In this document: positions 30,539 to 37,101 of the stretch, in pieces | How positions within the stretch are numbered: the stretch's first letter is position 1 | Layout of the letters: each line of letters opens with the position of its first letter | Source of the DNA: Planctomycetota bacterium | GTDB lineage: Bacteria; Planctomycetota; Phycisphaerae; Tepidisphaerales; Tepidisphaeraceae | DNA length: 37,101 nucleotides | Direction of reading: 5' to 3' | Assembly (NCBI GenBank): GCA_026693085.1 | Contig: JAPLNB010000324.1 | Location: 1-37,101, forward strand | Notes under the pieces: model-generated | What the model was told of the DNA's origin: nothing | What the model saw: only the letters and a program-made list of their open reading frames with translations | The model's database searches: none | Made by a program: the position numbers and the translations under genes

Positions 30539-31843
30539 ATGGCGCACATTCGCCCGTTCAATGCGGTTCGTTACTCCCCGGACCTGGCGCAGGATCTCTC
30601 CCGCCTGATTGCCCCCCCGTACGACGTCCTCAACGAACAAGGCAAAGCCGCGCTCCAGTCCCGCCACCCCAACAACATCGTGACCGTCGATCTGCCGCAT
30701 CTGCCCCCCAAAACCGTCGGGCCTGACTCCGTTTACGAGCAGGCCAATTCCACCCTCCAATCCTGGCTCGCCACGAACATCCTCGCCAAAAGTCCCCGCC
30801 CCGCCTTTTATCCCTACATGCAGACCTACGAGCACAACGAGCGAGCTTTCCACCGCCGCGGCTTCTTCGGCCTTGTCCGCCTTTCTCCCTTCGGAGCCGG
30901 CGAAGTCGTCCCCCATGAAAAGACCCACGCTGAACCCATCCAGGACCGTCTCAAGCTCATGCGTTTTACCCGCACCCAACTCTCCCCCATCTTCGGCCTC
31001 TTCAACGACCCCAAAAACGAAGTCACCAACCTCCTCTACCACAACATCTCCCGCCCAATCCTCTCCGCCACCCTCGATGGCGTCCGCAACGATCTCTGGG
31101 CCGTCCCCGACGCCGAAGTTGGAACCAAAGTCATCGACCTCTTCGGCCACAAGCCTGTCTACATCGCCGACGGCCACCACCGCTACACGACCGCCCTCAA
31201 CTACCAGGACGAAATCCGCCAACAGCTCGGCGGCAAGGTCCCCGACGCCCACCCCGCCAACTGGTGTCTGTTCTCACTGGTTTCGATGCAAGACCCCGGC
31301 CTCTTGATTCTCCCCACGCACCGCCTCATCGGCGGCCTCCGCAGCTTCAACGCCGCCCTCCTCGCCGTCAGCATTAAAGACCACTTCGATATGACCGAAG
31401 TGCCCCTCGGCTCCGACGGCATCGCCGAATTCGCGCACACCACCCTCCCAAAGTTGCCCGCTCACACGTTCGGCCTCTTCGATGGTTCCACCCGCAAGCT
31501 CTACAAGCTCCACCTGAAAGACCCCTCCGTTCTCAAGCCTCTCGAACCCGACAAATCCGACGCCTGGCGCCGCCTCGACGCCGCCATCCTCCATCGTTAC
31601 CTGCTCGACGAGGTGATCCGCCCCCGCTTCTCCCCCGGCCACGACCCCGTCGTTTCCTACACCGCCGACCCCGACGAAATCGCCCCGCAAGTCGATGGCT
31701 CCCGCTACCAGATCGCGCTGATGCTCCAGTCCACCCCCCTCCACACCCTGGAGGAACTAGGCCGGCACGGCGAAGTCATGCCTCAGAAGAGCACCTACTT
31801 CTACCCGAAGCTGGCGACAGGAATGGTCATCAACCCGCTGTGA
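30539..31843 (+). CDS. DUF1015 family protein
   Basis: 434 residues from the ATG at 30539, where the typical Ile-Arg-Pro-Phe-Asn-Ala-Val-Arg-Tyr start occurs; the frame opens at 30497. Conserved motifs of DUF1015: Ala-Pro-Pro-Tyr-Asp-Val at about 30, Arg-Arg-Gly-Phe-Phe-Gly-Leu-Val-Arg-Leu, His-Glu-Lys-Thr-His-Ala-Glu-Pro-Ile-Gln-Asp-Arg, and Tyr-Ile-Ala-Asp-Gly-His-His-Arg-Tyr-Thr-Thr-Ala. The family is widespread and cytoplasmic, often near serine or sugar metabolism genes, with no settled function that I can state. TTGATT (30501-30506) and TATCCT (30523-30528) could be a promoter, which would place the start of transcription only a few bases before the ATG. Confidence 0.85.
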   Translation: MAHIRPFNAVRYSPDLAQDLSRLIAPPYDVLNEQGKAALQSRHPNNIVTVDLPHLPPKTVGPDSVYEQANSTLQSWLATNILAKSPRPAFYPYMQTYEHNERAFHRRGFFGLVRLSPFGAGEVVPHEKTHAEPIQDRLKLMRFTRTQLSPIFGLFNDPKNEVTNLLYHNISRPILSATLDGVRNDLWAVPDAEVGTKVIDLFGHKPVYIADGHHRYTTALNYQDEIRQQLGGKVPDAHPANWCLFSLVSMQDPGLLILPTHRLIGGLRSFNAALLAVSIKDHFDMTEVPLGSDGIAEFAHTTLPKLPAHTFGLFDGSTRKLYKLHLKDPSVLKPLEPDKSDAWRRLDAAILHRYLLDEVIRPRFSPGHDPVVSYTADPDEIAPQVDGSRYQIALMLQSTPLHTLEELGRHGEVMPQKSTYFYPKLATGMVINPL

Positions 31844-31850
31844 TGGGAGT

Positions 31851-33263
31851 TCATTGCTGCGTCTTCGCCGACGGATTCTCGGCCAGGTAGCACGTCCCTT
31901 CATCTGTCAGCATCAGCAGATCATCCGTCCTCTGGCCCAACCGCTTCGCCGCTGCGTACGACGCCCCGCGTTTCAGCATCTGGCCGCCCTTCAGCGCCTC
32001 GGCCACATCCGGGTTAATCATGTAGGCCCCAAACCCGCGATTCACCAGCATCACGATCCCGCCCTCGGCACAAATGAGGTAGTCCTCCCGCGCATCCCCA
32101 TCGACATCCATCGCCAGACCCCTGGCCTTTCCCAGTTCCCCGCCAAGCAGCTTTTTGAACGTCCCCGGCAACTCGCCGGTCAACCGCTCGATATCCGCCG
32201 CCGTCCCGTTACCATCCAGCGGATATCGCTTCACCCCGTCCGCATCGATTACCATCGCATACAGGCGCTCGTCATCACCCCAATACCCAATCGACGCATC
32301 CAGGGGCTGGGTCTTGTCATCCCAGAGCTTCGCCGCTCTCTCACCTCTCGATTTCCCCAGGCGAAACAGGTCCCCACTCCTGCTCACCACCACCACAACC
32401 CCTTTCACAATCGCCATCGCCAGGATGCTCTGCTCCTCCGGCAGATCCAGCTTGTCCCCCGCCACAAACCGATCGCCTTTGTTCATCCACAGCTTCCCCC
32501 CCGCCACCAGATCCACTTTGCCATCGCCATCGATATCCCCCACCGCCGCCTTCGCACAGCTCACACCCGCCAGCCCCCATTTCTCGGTCGCCTCCTCAAA
32601 TCCACTCTCACCGGCCAGGAACAATCTGACCTTCCCCCCCGCCACGACCAGCGCATCCATCTTCCCATCCCCATTGACATCTGCCGCAAGAAGCTGGCTG
32701 GGCTTGAGCACATTCAGCTTCGCCAGTTGCTTAATGCCGCCCGTGAACACCTTGTTCTCCACCTGGTCCGCCAGCGTCGATTTCCCCGCTTTGATCTGCT
32801 TGACAATCTCCACCAGCGCCGCGGTTCGACCCGGGAAGCTCTTCAGTTGATCCCGCTTTTCCTGCACCACCCGCAGCGCCAAGCCCTCCGCCCCCGCGAG
32901 GCGTTCCGCCAGCAGCCACGTATCCGCCAGATGCACTGTCACGGGCGCCGCCGCCCCCCCAATCGCCCTTCCGACAAACACCACGACCGGGTCACCGACC
33001 CCCACGTGCCCAATCAACGCCTGCGGCTGAACGATCTGCACCCGAAATGTCTTCTGGGCAAACACCCCTTTCACCACCTCCGCCACCTCCACTTCCACAA
33101 CCCGATTTTCCTTTTTCAGGCCGCTCACCTTCCCCACAATCACCGGATTTGCCACCTTGTAGACATTCGACACCGGCATATCGACCTTGATCACGGCCCC
33201 CGCCCGCCCCACACAGACGAACCACGCGGCAACGATCCCTACCAACAGAATGCGCAACTTCAT
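31851..33263 (-). CDS. Secreted FG-GAP/VCBS-repeat (beta-propeller) protein
   Basis: 470 residues. A signal peptide is cleaved near Gly-Arg-Ala-Gly-Ala at about 19-23. An N-terminal beta domain of about 110 residues and a helical linker are followed by FG-GAP/VCBS-type blades with calcium-binding Asp-Val-Asn-Gly-Asp-Gly-Lys-Met-Asp, Asp-Ile-Asp-Gly-Asp-Gly-Lys-Val-Asp and Asp-Val-Asp-Gly-Asp-Ala-Arg-Glu-Asp motifs. Such integrin-like propellers mediate extracytoplasmic protein or glycan contacts. It is the last gene of a three-gene operon: the gap to the gene upstream is only 24 bases and consists of a GGCACGGAGGCACGAA repeat word that also supplies the GGAGG ribosome binding site. Confidence 0.82.
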   Translation of the reverse strand: MKLRILLVGIVAAWFVCVGRAGAVIKVDMPVSNVYKVANPVIVGKVSGLKKENRVVEVEVAEVVKGVFAQKTFRVQIVQPQALIGHVGVGDPVVVFVGRAIGGAAAPVTVHLADTWLLAERLAGAEGLALRVVQEKRDQLKSFPGRTAALVEIVKQIKAGKSTLADQVENKVFTGGIKQLAKLNVLKPSQLLAADVNGDGKMDALVVAGGKVRLFLAGESGFEEATEKWGLAGVSCAKAAVGDIDGDGKVDLVAGGKLWMNKGDRFVAGDKLDLPEEQSILAMAIVKGVVVVVSRSGDLFRLGKSRGERAAKLWDDKTQPLDASIGYWGDDERLYAMVIDADGVKRYPLDGNGTAADIERLTGELPGTFKKLLGGELGKARGLAMDVDGDAREDYLICAEGGIVMLVNRGFGAYMINPDVAEALKGGQMLKRGASYAAAKRLGQRTDDLLMLTDEGTCYLAENPSAKTQQ

Positions 33264-33287
33264 TTTCGTGCCTCCGTGCCTTCCTCT
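33264..33287 (-). repeat. Intergenic repeat word (GGCACGGAGGCACGAA) doubling as ribosome binding site
   Basis: The entire gap between the fusion gene and the FG-GAP gene is, on the minus strand, GAGGAAGGCACGGAGGCACG plus AAA. It contains two GGCACG units, and its central GGAGG is nine bases upstream of the next ATG. The same word recurs inside the fusion gene at 34400-34443. Confidence 0.7.
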
Positions 33288-36200
33288 TCACGCGACCTTG
33301 AACACGCGCCTGGATACGAACACTGCCGGCAGATACGCCACCAAGTACGTCATCATCCACCCCACATCCCAATGCCCCATCCCGATCCACCCCAGGGGCG
33401 CCCAGAAGACCCGCTTCTTTTCCGGCTTGGTGTAGACGATTTTTGCGGATACCACCCCCGCCTCGCCGCTCAGTTCCGTCCGCTCCGGCGACAACTGTTC
33501 CCCGAAAACCGCCCACATTCTCGCTCCGACCTGGTCGCCCACCTTCACCACCACCGGAAACCGCCCCTCAACCCCTTGCGGCCGAACCATCCACGACACC
33601 GCTTGCGGCGGAATCTTGTTTTTCACCAAATACGCCCGCAACTCCGCCAACGATGCCTGCCCCGCGCGTTTTGCCGCTTCCTGCAACTCCCACGGCAACG
33701 CCGACAGATCGCTCGACTGCTGCCACTGCCTCGCCAGGTTCTCCAGCGTCTCCCGAATCGGGGGCAGCACCTGGCTCATCTTCGTCGGATCATCCAACTG
33801 CAGCGGCTGGCTCACCTCGAGCGTCACCGGCTTCCGCACATTGCTCTGCACCGTCGCCACCACATTCATCACCGTCCCCGGCCCAGCATTCCAGGCCTCC
33901 GGAGCGACACGGTTTGGCAGCCACACGCAGCTCATCACCAGCGGCCCCAACAGCACGGCCAGCGGCACAAACGCCGCCATCGCCACCCGCATCTGCGCCC
34001 CGGTCGCCAAATCCACCATCGCCACCCGCCGCTTCGACCCCTTCGGCAACTCCGTCGCCTGCTTCATCAATTCCTTGGCCCGCCTCTTCCCTTCCAACAA
34101 CCTCGGGTTATCCGTCATCGATCGCTGGCACAGCATCGTCATCGCCGCCAGCCCCGCCGCCACAATCGCCACTGTCCAAACCTTCCCCACACCCCTCACC
34201 ATCGGCCACAACAGCCAATCCATCCCCTTCATCGACGGCCAATACACCCACCCCTCCGGCAGCGCATAGACGCCAACCAAATACACCCCCCAAATCACCG
34301 CAAACACATTCCGCACCCTCGCGCTCCGCCTTTCCTTCTGGCCCGCCACCGGCGGCACCAACTCCCGGGCCACCCTCGCATCCTCGGGGTCCTGCGCCTC
34401 CCCCTTCGTGCCTTCGAGCCTCGGTGGCTGCGTGCCTTCCCTATTCACCACCCCATTCCGCCCATCCACACACACCACCTCCCCATCGGCAAACAATCCG
34501 GTCGCTCCGGCGAGCACCACGGCCGGGATATTCATTTCTCGCGCAATCACCGCCCCATGCGACAACGTCCCGCCGCACTCCAATATCAACGCCGCGGCGT
34601 TCACAAACAAGGGCGTCCACCCCGGATCGGTCGACGGACAAACCAACACGTATCCTTTCCCCAACTCCCCCGCCTCGGCCACCGACCGAACCACCCTCGC
34701 CGGCCCGGTAGCCACACCCGTCGATACGGCGAACGCCTTGTGGCTCCCCGCCGGGGCCACCTTCGGCACCTCCCCCAACGTCTCCAATGCCTCCTTATCG
34801 ATCACCTGCGGCAACACCACCCGCTTCTCCGCCTCGAATTGCACCTTCCGCTGCGCGATCAGATGCAGGGGCGCAAACCCCACCCGCAGCGCATCGAACA
34901 ATTCCTCCAGATGCAACTGAAAGACATCTTCCGCAATCTCCAACCTCCGCCCCGCCTCCATCGCCACATCCCGAAGGAGGTCATACCCCATCATCAGGTA
35001 ATACTTGCCATCCTCCCGATAGGGCACATACCGCCGCACCACCTCAAGCCGCCTCTCCAACTCCTGCCGTTCCGGCGTCCCTAACCGGCCCCGCAATTCC
35101 GCCAACTTCGTTTCCGTCTTCCCCGCCCGCAACCGATGCAGTTCCATCGGATCCACGCCATCCTTCAGCCGCATCGCCATCGCCACCACGTACTCTGCCT
35201 GCTCCCGCCAGCGAGGCGTCGCCAAGTCAAACTCGTCCGCCGCCCGGTGCCCATACTCGCTCAGCCACTGTTCAATCTCGCGCTGCCCCAACCCCACCTT
35301 CCGCAGCTCGCTGTTGCCCAGGACCGTGTTATCCGCCCTGCTGCCACTGGACAAGCACCTCGCCAACTCATCCGGATCATCATCCCAGAAGTTCTCATCC
35401 AAGAACTCCCTCAGTTGGGCCATCGCCATCGCGGCGATCAAGCTGGGCATCAACGACTGGGGCGCGAAGTCATCCATCACCCGCTTCTCCCGCCGTTGCC
35501 AAAGCTCGATCAACTCCCCGACCGGCAGCCGCGTCAGGTTCCGCCCCTTCTCCTGCTTGCACCACTTCACGAACTCCGGCGCCACCCGGCCGGCAAATGT
35601 CTTGTCAAACTCCTTGGCCAGCTCCCGCAACCCCGTATTGATCCTCGCGACCTTCCTCGCCACGCTCACCCTCGCCCGAATCGACCCGCTCGGCACGGTC
35701 GGCGGCGACTGCCCGGCATCCGGATTGTCCCGCAGCACCTGCAAGTCATACTTGCACGGAAAGCCCTCAAAGAACATCTCCGCCGCCGCGGACAAATCCA
35801 TGTACGCCTTCCCCCCGATCCGTTCCAAGAACCCCTCTGCGCACACGCTCGGCGAGGGTTCAAAGCCCACCTGCCGGTACATGGCCCCAAACCCCCCCGA
35901 CCCGGACATGAAGCGTCTGATCACGCTCCAGGTCAATGGCGTCGGATGCGGCAGCGTTTCCCCAATATTGTGTGTTACCCACGGCCCCCGCCCTTCCTCC
36001 AACAACCCCCTCAACCTCTGTCGCGTCGTCTGCAAGAGCTGCTCATACGCCTCAGCCGCCGCCAGCGTCGTGATCGGCCGCGACTGCAACAGAAACAGCT
36101 CCCCATCCGCAATCGCCCATTCAATATCCTGTGGCGACCCAAAATGCCCCTCCGCCCGCCGCCCCAGCTCCCACAACTTCACGACATCCGCCGACTTCAA

Positions 36201-36893
36201 ACAGGCGGTCTTTCGCCGCTCCTCCTCGACCGGCTGCTCGTCATGACTCCCGGCCCGAATCCATATTTGCTTATCCGCCACCACCGCTTCGACGACCCGC
36301 CCGGTCTCCCGATCGACGCGCAGCACGTCGGGCTGCACCCTTCCGCTCACGACGGCCTCCCCCAACCCCCAGCTCGCCTCGATCAGCACCTCCCGGCGCG
36401 ACCCCGTCCGCGGATTTGCGCAGAACAAGACCCCCGCCACATCGGCCGGCACCAGCCGCTGGACCACCACCGCCATCGCCACCGCCGCCAACTCAATCGA
36501 ATGCTCGCTCAGATAGGTGCGAGTCCGCGGACTATCCAAACTTGCCCAGCAGGCCTGGATCGCCTCGAGCAGTTTTGCCTCCCCCTGAATATCCAGGAAT
36601 GTCTCATACTGCCCCGCCATCGACGCCTCCGCCAGGTCCTCTGCCGTCGCCGACGACCTCACCGCCACCGCGCCCGCCCCCATTCGGCGATACGCCCCCC
36701 GAATCTCCTCCTCCAAACTCGCGCTGATCCCCCGCCCCCGGGCAGCCCGATAGGCCGCGGTCGTCACGACAAAGCCCCCCGGCACGGCAAAGCCCGCCCG
36801 TATCAGATTTCCTAAATTGATCGCCTTGCCACCCACCAGCGACTTGTCCCGGCAATCCGCCAGTTCCTGTATCAAAGCCTCCATCTTGTTCAT
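33288..36893 (-). CDS. PEP-synthase/rifampin-phosphotransferase-like enzyme fused to an EMC3/DUF106-like membrane domain
   Basis: 1201 residues from the ATG at 36893; the start is set by GGGAAGGGCGG just upstream and an ATGA overlap with the preceding stop. Residues about 10-280 are the ATP-grasp pyruvate-phosphate-dikinase N-terminal domain (Gly-Gly-Lys-Ala-x-Asn-Leu-Gly; Val-Arg-Ser-Ser-Ala-Thr-Ala-Glu-Asp; Leu-Gln-Ser-Arg-Pro-Ile-Thr). Then comes a helical middle domain like rifampin phosphotransferase (Pro-Thr-Pro-Leu-Thr-Trp-Ser). The phosphohistidine domain has Gly-Gly-Thr-Leu-Ser-His779-Gly-Ala-Val-Ile-Ala-Arg-Glu. The PEP-binding barrel of true PEP synthase is missing. After a Pro/Glu/Lys linker (about 819-859) follow about four TM helices, a basic cytoplasmic loop, a roughly 160-residue outside segment and a C-terminal Trp-x3-Gly...Val-Ser-Arg-Arg-Val-Phe-Lys-Val, resembling EMC3/DUF106 of the Oxa1 superfamily. 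The enzyme half is secure, the DUF106 call moderate. Confidence 0.8.
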   Translation of the reverse strand: MNKMEALIQELADCRDKSLVGGKAINLGNLIRAGFAVPGGFVVTTAAYRAARGRGISASLEEEIRGAYRRMGAGAVAVRSSATAEDLAEASMAGQYETFLDIQGEAKLLEAIQACWASLDSPRTRTYLSEHSIELAAVAMAVVVQRLVPADVAGVLFCANPRTGSRREVLIEASWGLGEAVVSGRVQPDVLRVDRETGRVVEAVVADKQIWIRAGSHDEQPVEEERRKTACLKSADVVKLWELGRRAEGHFGSPQDIEWAIADGELFLLQSRPITTLAAAEAYEQLLQTTRQRLRGLLEEGRGPWVTHNIGETLPHPTPLTWSVIRRFMSGSGGFGAMYRQVGFEPSPSVCAEGFLERIGGKAYMDLSAAAEMFFEGFPCKYDLQVLRDNPDAGQSPPTVPSGSIRARVSVARKVARINTGLRELAKEFDKTFAGRVAPEFVKWCKQEKGRNLTRLPVGELIELWQRREKRVMDDFAPQSLMPSLIAAMAMAQLREFLDENFWDDDPDELARCLSSGSRADNTVLGNSELRKVGLGQREIEQWLSEYGHRAADEFDLATPRWREQAEYVVAMAMRLKDGVDPMELHRLRAGKTETKLAELRGRLGTPERQELERRLEVVRRYVPYREDGKYYLMMGYDLLRDVAMEAGRRLEIAEDVFQLHLEELFDALRVGFAPLHLIAQRKVQFEAEKRVVLPQVIDKEALETLGEVPKVAPAGSHKAFAVSTGVATGPARVVRSVAEAGELGKGYVLVCPSTDPGWTPLFVNAAALILECGGTLSHGAVIAREMNIPAVVLAGATGLFADGEVVCVDGRNGVVNREGTQPPRLEGTKGEAQDPEDARVARELVPPVAGQKERRSARVRNVFAVIWGVYLVGVYALPEGWVYWPSMKGMDWLLWPMVRGVGKVWTVAIVAAGLAAMTMLCQRSMTDNPRLLEGKRRAKELMKQATELPKGSKRRVAMVDLATGAQMRVAMAAFVPLAVLLGPLVMSCVWLPNRVAPEAWNAGPGTVMNVVATVQSNVRKPVTLEVSQPLQLDDPTKMSQVLPPIRETLENLARQWQQSSDLSALPWELQEAAKRAGQASLAELRAYLVKNKIPPQAVSWMVRPQGVEGRFPVVVKVGDQVGARMWAVFGEQLSPERTELSGEAGVVSAKIVYTKPEKKRVFWAPLGWIGMGHWDVGWMMTYLVAYLPAVFVSRRVFKVA
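34316..34331 (-). promoter_or_regulatory. Possible internal translation start for the membrane domain
   Basis: Inside the fusion gene, a GTG at 34316 lies about seven bases after AAAGGCGGAG and opens exactly where the membrane domain begins (Val-Arg-Asn-Val-Phe-Ala-Val-Ile-Trp-Gly). Use of this start would give a free membrane protein of about 342 residues in addition to the fusion. Confidence 0.35.
34400..34443 (-). repeat. Intergenic-type repeat word inside the coding linker of the fusion gene
   Basis: On the minus strand the linker reads GGGAAGGCACGCAGCCACCG followed by AGGCTCGAAGGCACGAAGGG. It is built of the GAAGGCACG word found in the intergenic gap at 33264-33287. It is read in frame as a Gly-Thr-Gln-Pro-Pro-Arg-Leu-Glu-Gly-Thr-Lys linker. 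Confidence 0.75.
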
Positions 36894-37101
36894 GAACCGC
36901 CCTTCCCGCCGATAAAGCATCGCAACCCGCCGGTCTCGCTTCCGACAAACACGCATCCGCCCGCGACCATCGGCGAACTGAGCGACAGCCCGTCCTGGCC
37001 CGGATTCGCGGGATCATTCAACGCATGCCGCTCGACCACCCTCCCATCATTCACATCCAACAGCGCCAGATACCCGTCCCGGCTCACCGCATAGACATAC
37101 C
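36890..37101 (-). CDS. PQQ-like beta-propeller protein, C-terminal part only
   Basis: The frame is open to the right edge, so only the last 69 or so residues are visible. They read Tyr-Val-Tyr-Ala-Val-Ser-Arg-Asp-Gly-Tyr-Leu-Ala-Leu-Leu-Asp, then Gly-Leu-Ser-Leu-Ser-Ser-Pro-Met-Val-Ala-Gly-Gly-Cys-Val-Phe-Val-Gly-Ser and Gly-Gly-Leu-Arg-Cys-Phe, the blade pattern of PQQ-type (quinoprotein-like) eight-bladed propellers. In Planctomycetes such proteins are mostly exported binding or scaffold proteins rather than alcohol dehydrogenases. Its TGA overlaps the ATG of the fusion gene (ATGA), so the two are translationally coupled. The signal peptide, if any, is outside the window. Confidence 0.72.
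   Translation of the reverse strand, partial: YVYAVSRDGYLALLDVNDGRVVERHALNDPANPGQDGLSLSSPMVAGGCVFVGSETGGLRCFIGGKGGS

Noticed and set aside
31854..35084. Very long plus-strand open frame (1076 codons) opposite the FG-GAP and fusion genes
   Set aside because: It is antisense to two genes with clear domains, and its product is His/Pro/Arg-rich without recognisable motifs; it arises from G-ending codons on the minus strand.

Overview
The window looks like a chromosome segment of a high-GC bacterium of the Planctomycetes/PVC type, probably Phycisphaerae-like. The grounds are a protein with a Val-Pro-x-Pro-Ala-Ala-Ala-Trp C-terminal sorting tail; secreted families common in that group (DUF1080, Tat-exported Gfo/Idh/MocA oxidoreductase, HEAT-repeat, GH29 fucosidase, FG-GAP and PQQ-like propellers); and gene-free stretches full of short-period repeat words. 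This assignment is inference. I saw no rRNA, tRNA or CRISPR array.

Layout. 1-2.0 kb: left-edge start of a Cys-rich transposase-like gene, an eroded small ORF and a secreted beta-helix protein. 2.0-2.99 kb: gene-free, C-rich, repeat-laden DNA. 3.0-9.6 kb: an alternative (siroheme-dependent) heme pathway: fused siroheme decarboxylase AhbA-AhbB, AhbC and AhbD, interrupted by a sortable secreted protein and a sigma-54 response regulator, and followed by a YgbA-type protein linked to nitrosative stress. 9.7-13.3 kb: a sensing set of a PhnD-like binding protein, a HAMP sensor with a histidine-kinase dimerisation domain but no ATPase domain, and a complete multi-TM histidine kinase. 13.5-18.6 kb: URO-D family protein, phospholipase-D-like lipoprotein, small membrane protein, DUF1080 protein and UDP-sugar dehydrogenase. 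18.6-19.5 kb: second gene-free region, G-rich, with tandem arrays, two inverted-repeat elements and a perfect consensus promoter pointing at no gene. 19.5-20.2 kb: a HEPN-domain gene overlapping a small BolA-like gene. 20.3-25.9 kb: B12-binding radical SAM enzyme, Gfo/Idh/MocA protein, HEAT-repeat protein. 26.2-28.6 kb: soluble PAS histidine kinase with a degenerate receiver, plus a CheY-like receiver. 28.8-31.8 kb: GH29 fucosidase and a DUF1015 protein. 31.85-37.1 kb: a three-gene minus-strand operon of PQQ-like propeller (partial), a PEP-synthase/rifampin-phosphotransferase-like enzyme fused to an EMC3/DUF106-like membrane domain, and a secreted FG-GAP protein.

How the genes may work together. 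AhbAB, AhbC and AhbD would convert siroheme to heme b through didecarboxysiroheme and Fe-coproporphyrin III. The sigma-54 regulator inside this block and the kinases just downstream could form one signalling chain controlling heme supply or nitrogen-oxide/anaerobic respiration; YgbA points the same way, but the link is inference.

The most unusual object is the phosphohistidine enzyme fused to an Oxa1-superfamily-like membrane domain. The fusion linker is built from the same repeat word that forms the next intergenic gap, which suggests the fusion arose by reading through a former intergenic repeat. Second are the HEPN/BolA-like pair with a predicted leaderless promoter and the orphan perfect sigma-70 promoter, a candidate small-RNA locus.
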